Source of the DNA: JAVBOW01 sp031551595
Lineage (GTDB): Bacteria; Bacteroidota; Bacteroidia; Bacteroidales; Rikenellaceae
NCBI GenBank assembly: GCA_031551595.1
Contig: JAVBNK010000105.1
Span: 1 to 5,424, forward strand
DNA: 5,424 nucleotides
Reading direction: 5' to 3'
The notes under the pieces were generated by a model. That model saw only the letters and a list, made by a program, of their open reading frames with translations. It was not told where the DNA came from and did no database searches. The translations under genes were made by a program, and so were the position numbers. Position 1 is the stretch's first letter. Every line of letters starts with the position of its first letter. Below are positions 5,396-5,424 of the stretch, piece by piece.

Positions 5396-5424
5396 TTATT
5401 TTTTCGGCGCTTCGTAGTCGATCA
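5396..5424 (-). CDS. C-terminal end of an unidentified gene
   Basis: The last complete codons on the minus strand read IDYEAPKK and end at TAA (5398-5396). A strong same-strand terminator follows after 26 bases, which is the main support that this is a real gene end. Too little is present to name a product. It runs in the same direction as the fimbrial operon but is cut off from it by the terminator and about 590 non-coding bases. Confidence 0.55.

Noticed and set aside
1..5424. CRISPR array, insertion sequence, tRNA/rRNA genes or recombinase
   Set aside because: No spaced direct repeats, transposase or integrase motifs, terminal repeats or cloverleaf/rRNA segments were seen on either strand.

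Overview
The window looks like a chromosomal segment of a high-GC member of the Bacteroidales, most like Alistipes/Rikenellaceae. Three things point that way: the gene families (fimbrillin, Mfa2/DUF5119-type lipoprotein, OmpA-like plus DUF3575 protein), Bacteroidetes-type promoters (TTTG / TAnnTTTG), and GC-rich coding sequence separated by AT-rich intergenic DNA. Genus placement is inference. Every gene I can support lies on the minus strand, so the locus reads from right to left.

Layout in transcription order. At 5424-5396 is the last handful of codons of an unidentified gene, followed by a strong intrinsic terminator (5369-5341). A non-coding stretch of about 590 bases follows. It holds an imperfect AT-rich inverted repeat, a weak promoter candidate, and a near-perfect Bacteroidetes promoter (4909-4879) that should start the fimbrial operon. 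The first operon gene (4806-2923) encodes a 627-residue envelope protein: signal peptide, a degenerate and then a clearer OmpA-like module, a Pro/Gln-rich linker with a 27-base tandem repeat, and a C-terminal DUF3575 domain. It overlaps by 4 bases (ATGA) the second gene (2926-1913), a 337-residue DUF5119 / FimB-Mfa2-like lipoprotein preceded by a perfect AGGAGG. After a 202-base gap with its own -7 box comes a 355-residue fimbrillin-family lipoprotein (1710-643), closed by a 13-bp-stem terminator (615-579). The last gene (570 to the left edge) is an incomplete multi-pass membrane protein whose start codon lies 8 bases past that terminator.

How the genes fit together (family knowledge plus inference): the fimbrillin is probably the structural subunit, exported as a lipoprotein and polymerised after proteolytic removal of its N-terminus. 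The DUF5119 lipoprotein is probably the anchor or length-limiting subunit. The OmpA/DUF3575 protein probably links the outer membrane to peptidoglycan or supports assembly. The -7 regions of the operon and fimbrillin promoters share the pattern AAAAA-N4-ATACATTTGC, which hints at coordinated expression, but only the fimbrillin promoter carries a dyad over the -7 box. No tip-adhesin, regulator, recombinase, mobile element, CRISPR array or RNA gene is visible. The locus is a compact variant of a known fimbrial type, not a clearly new system.
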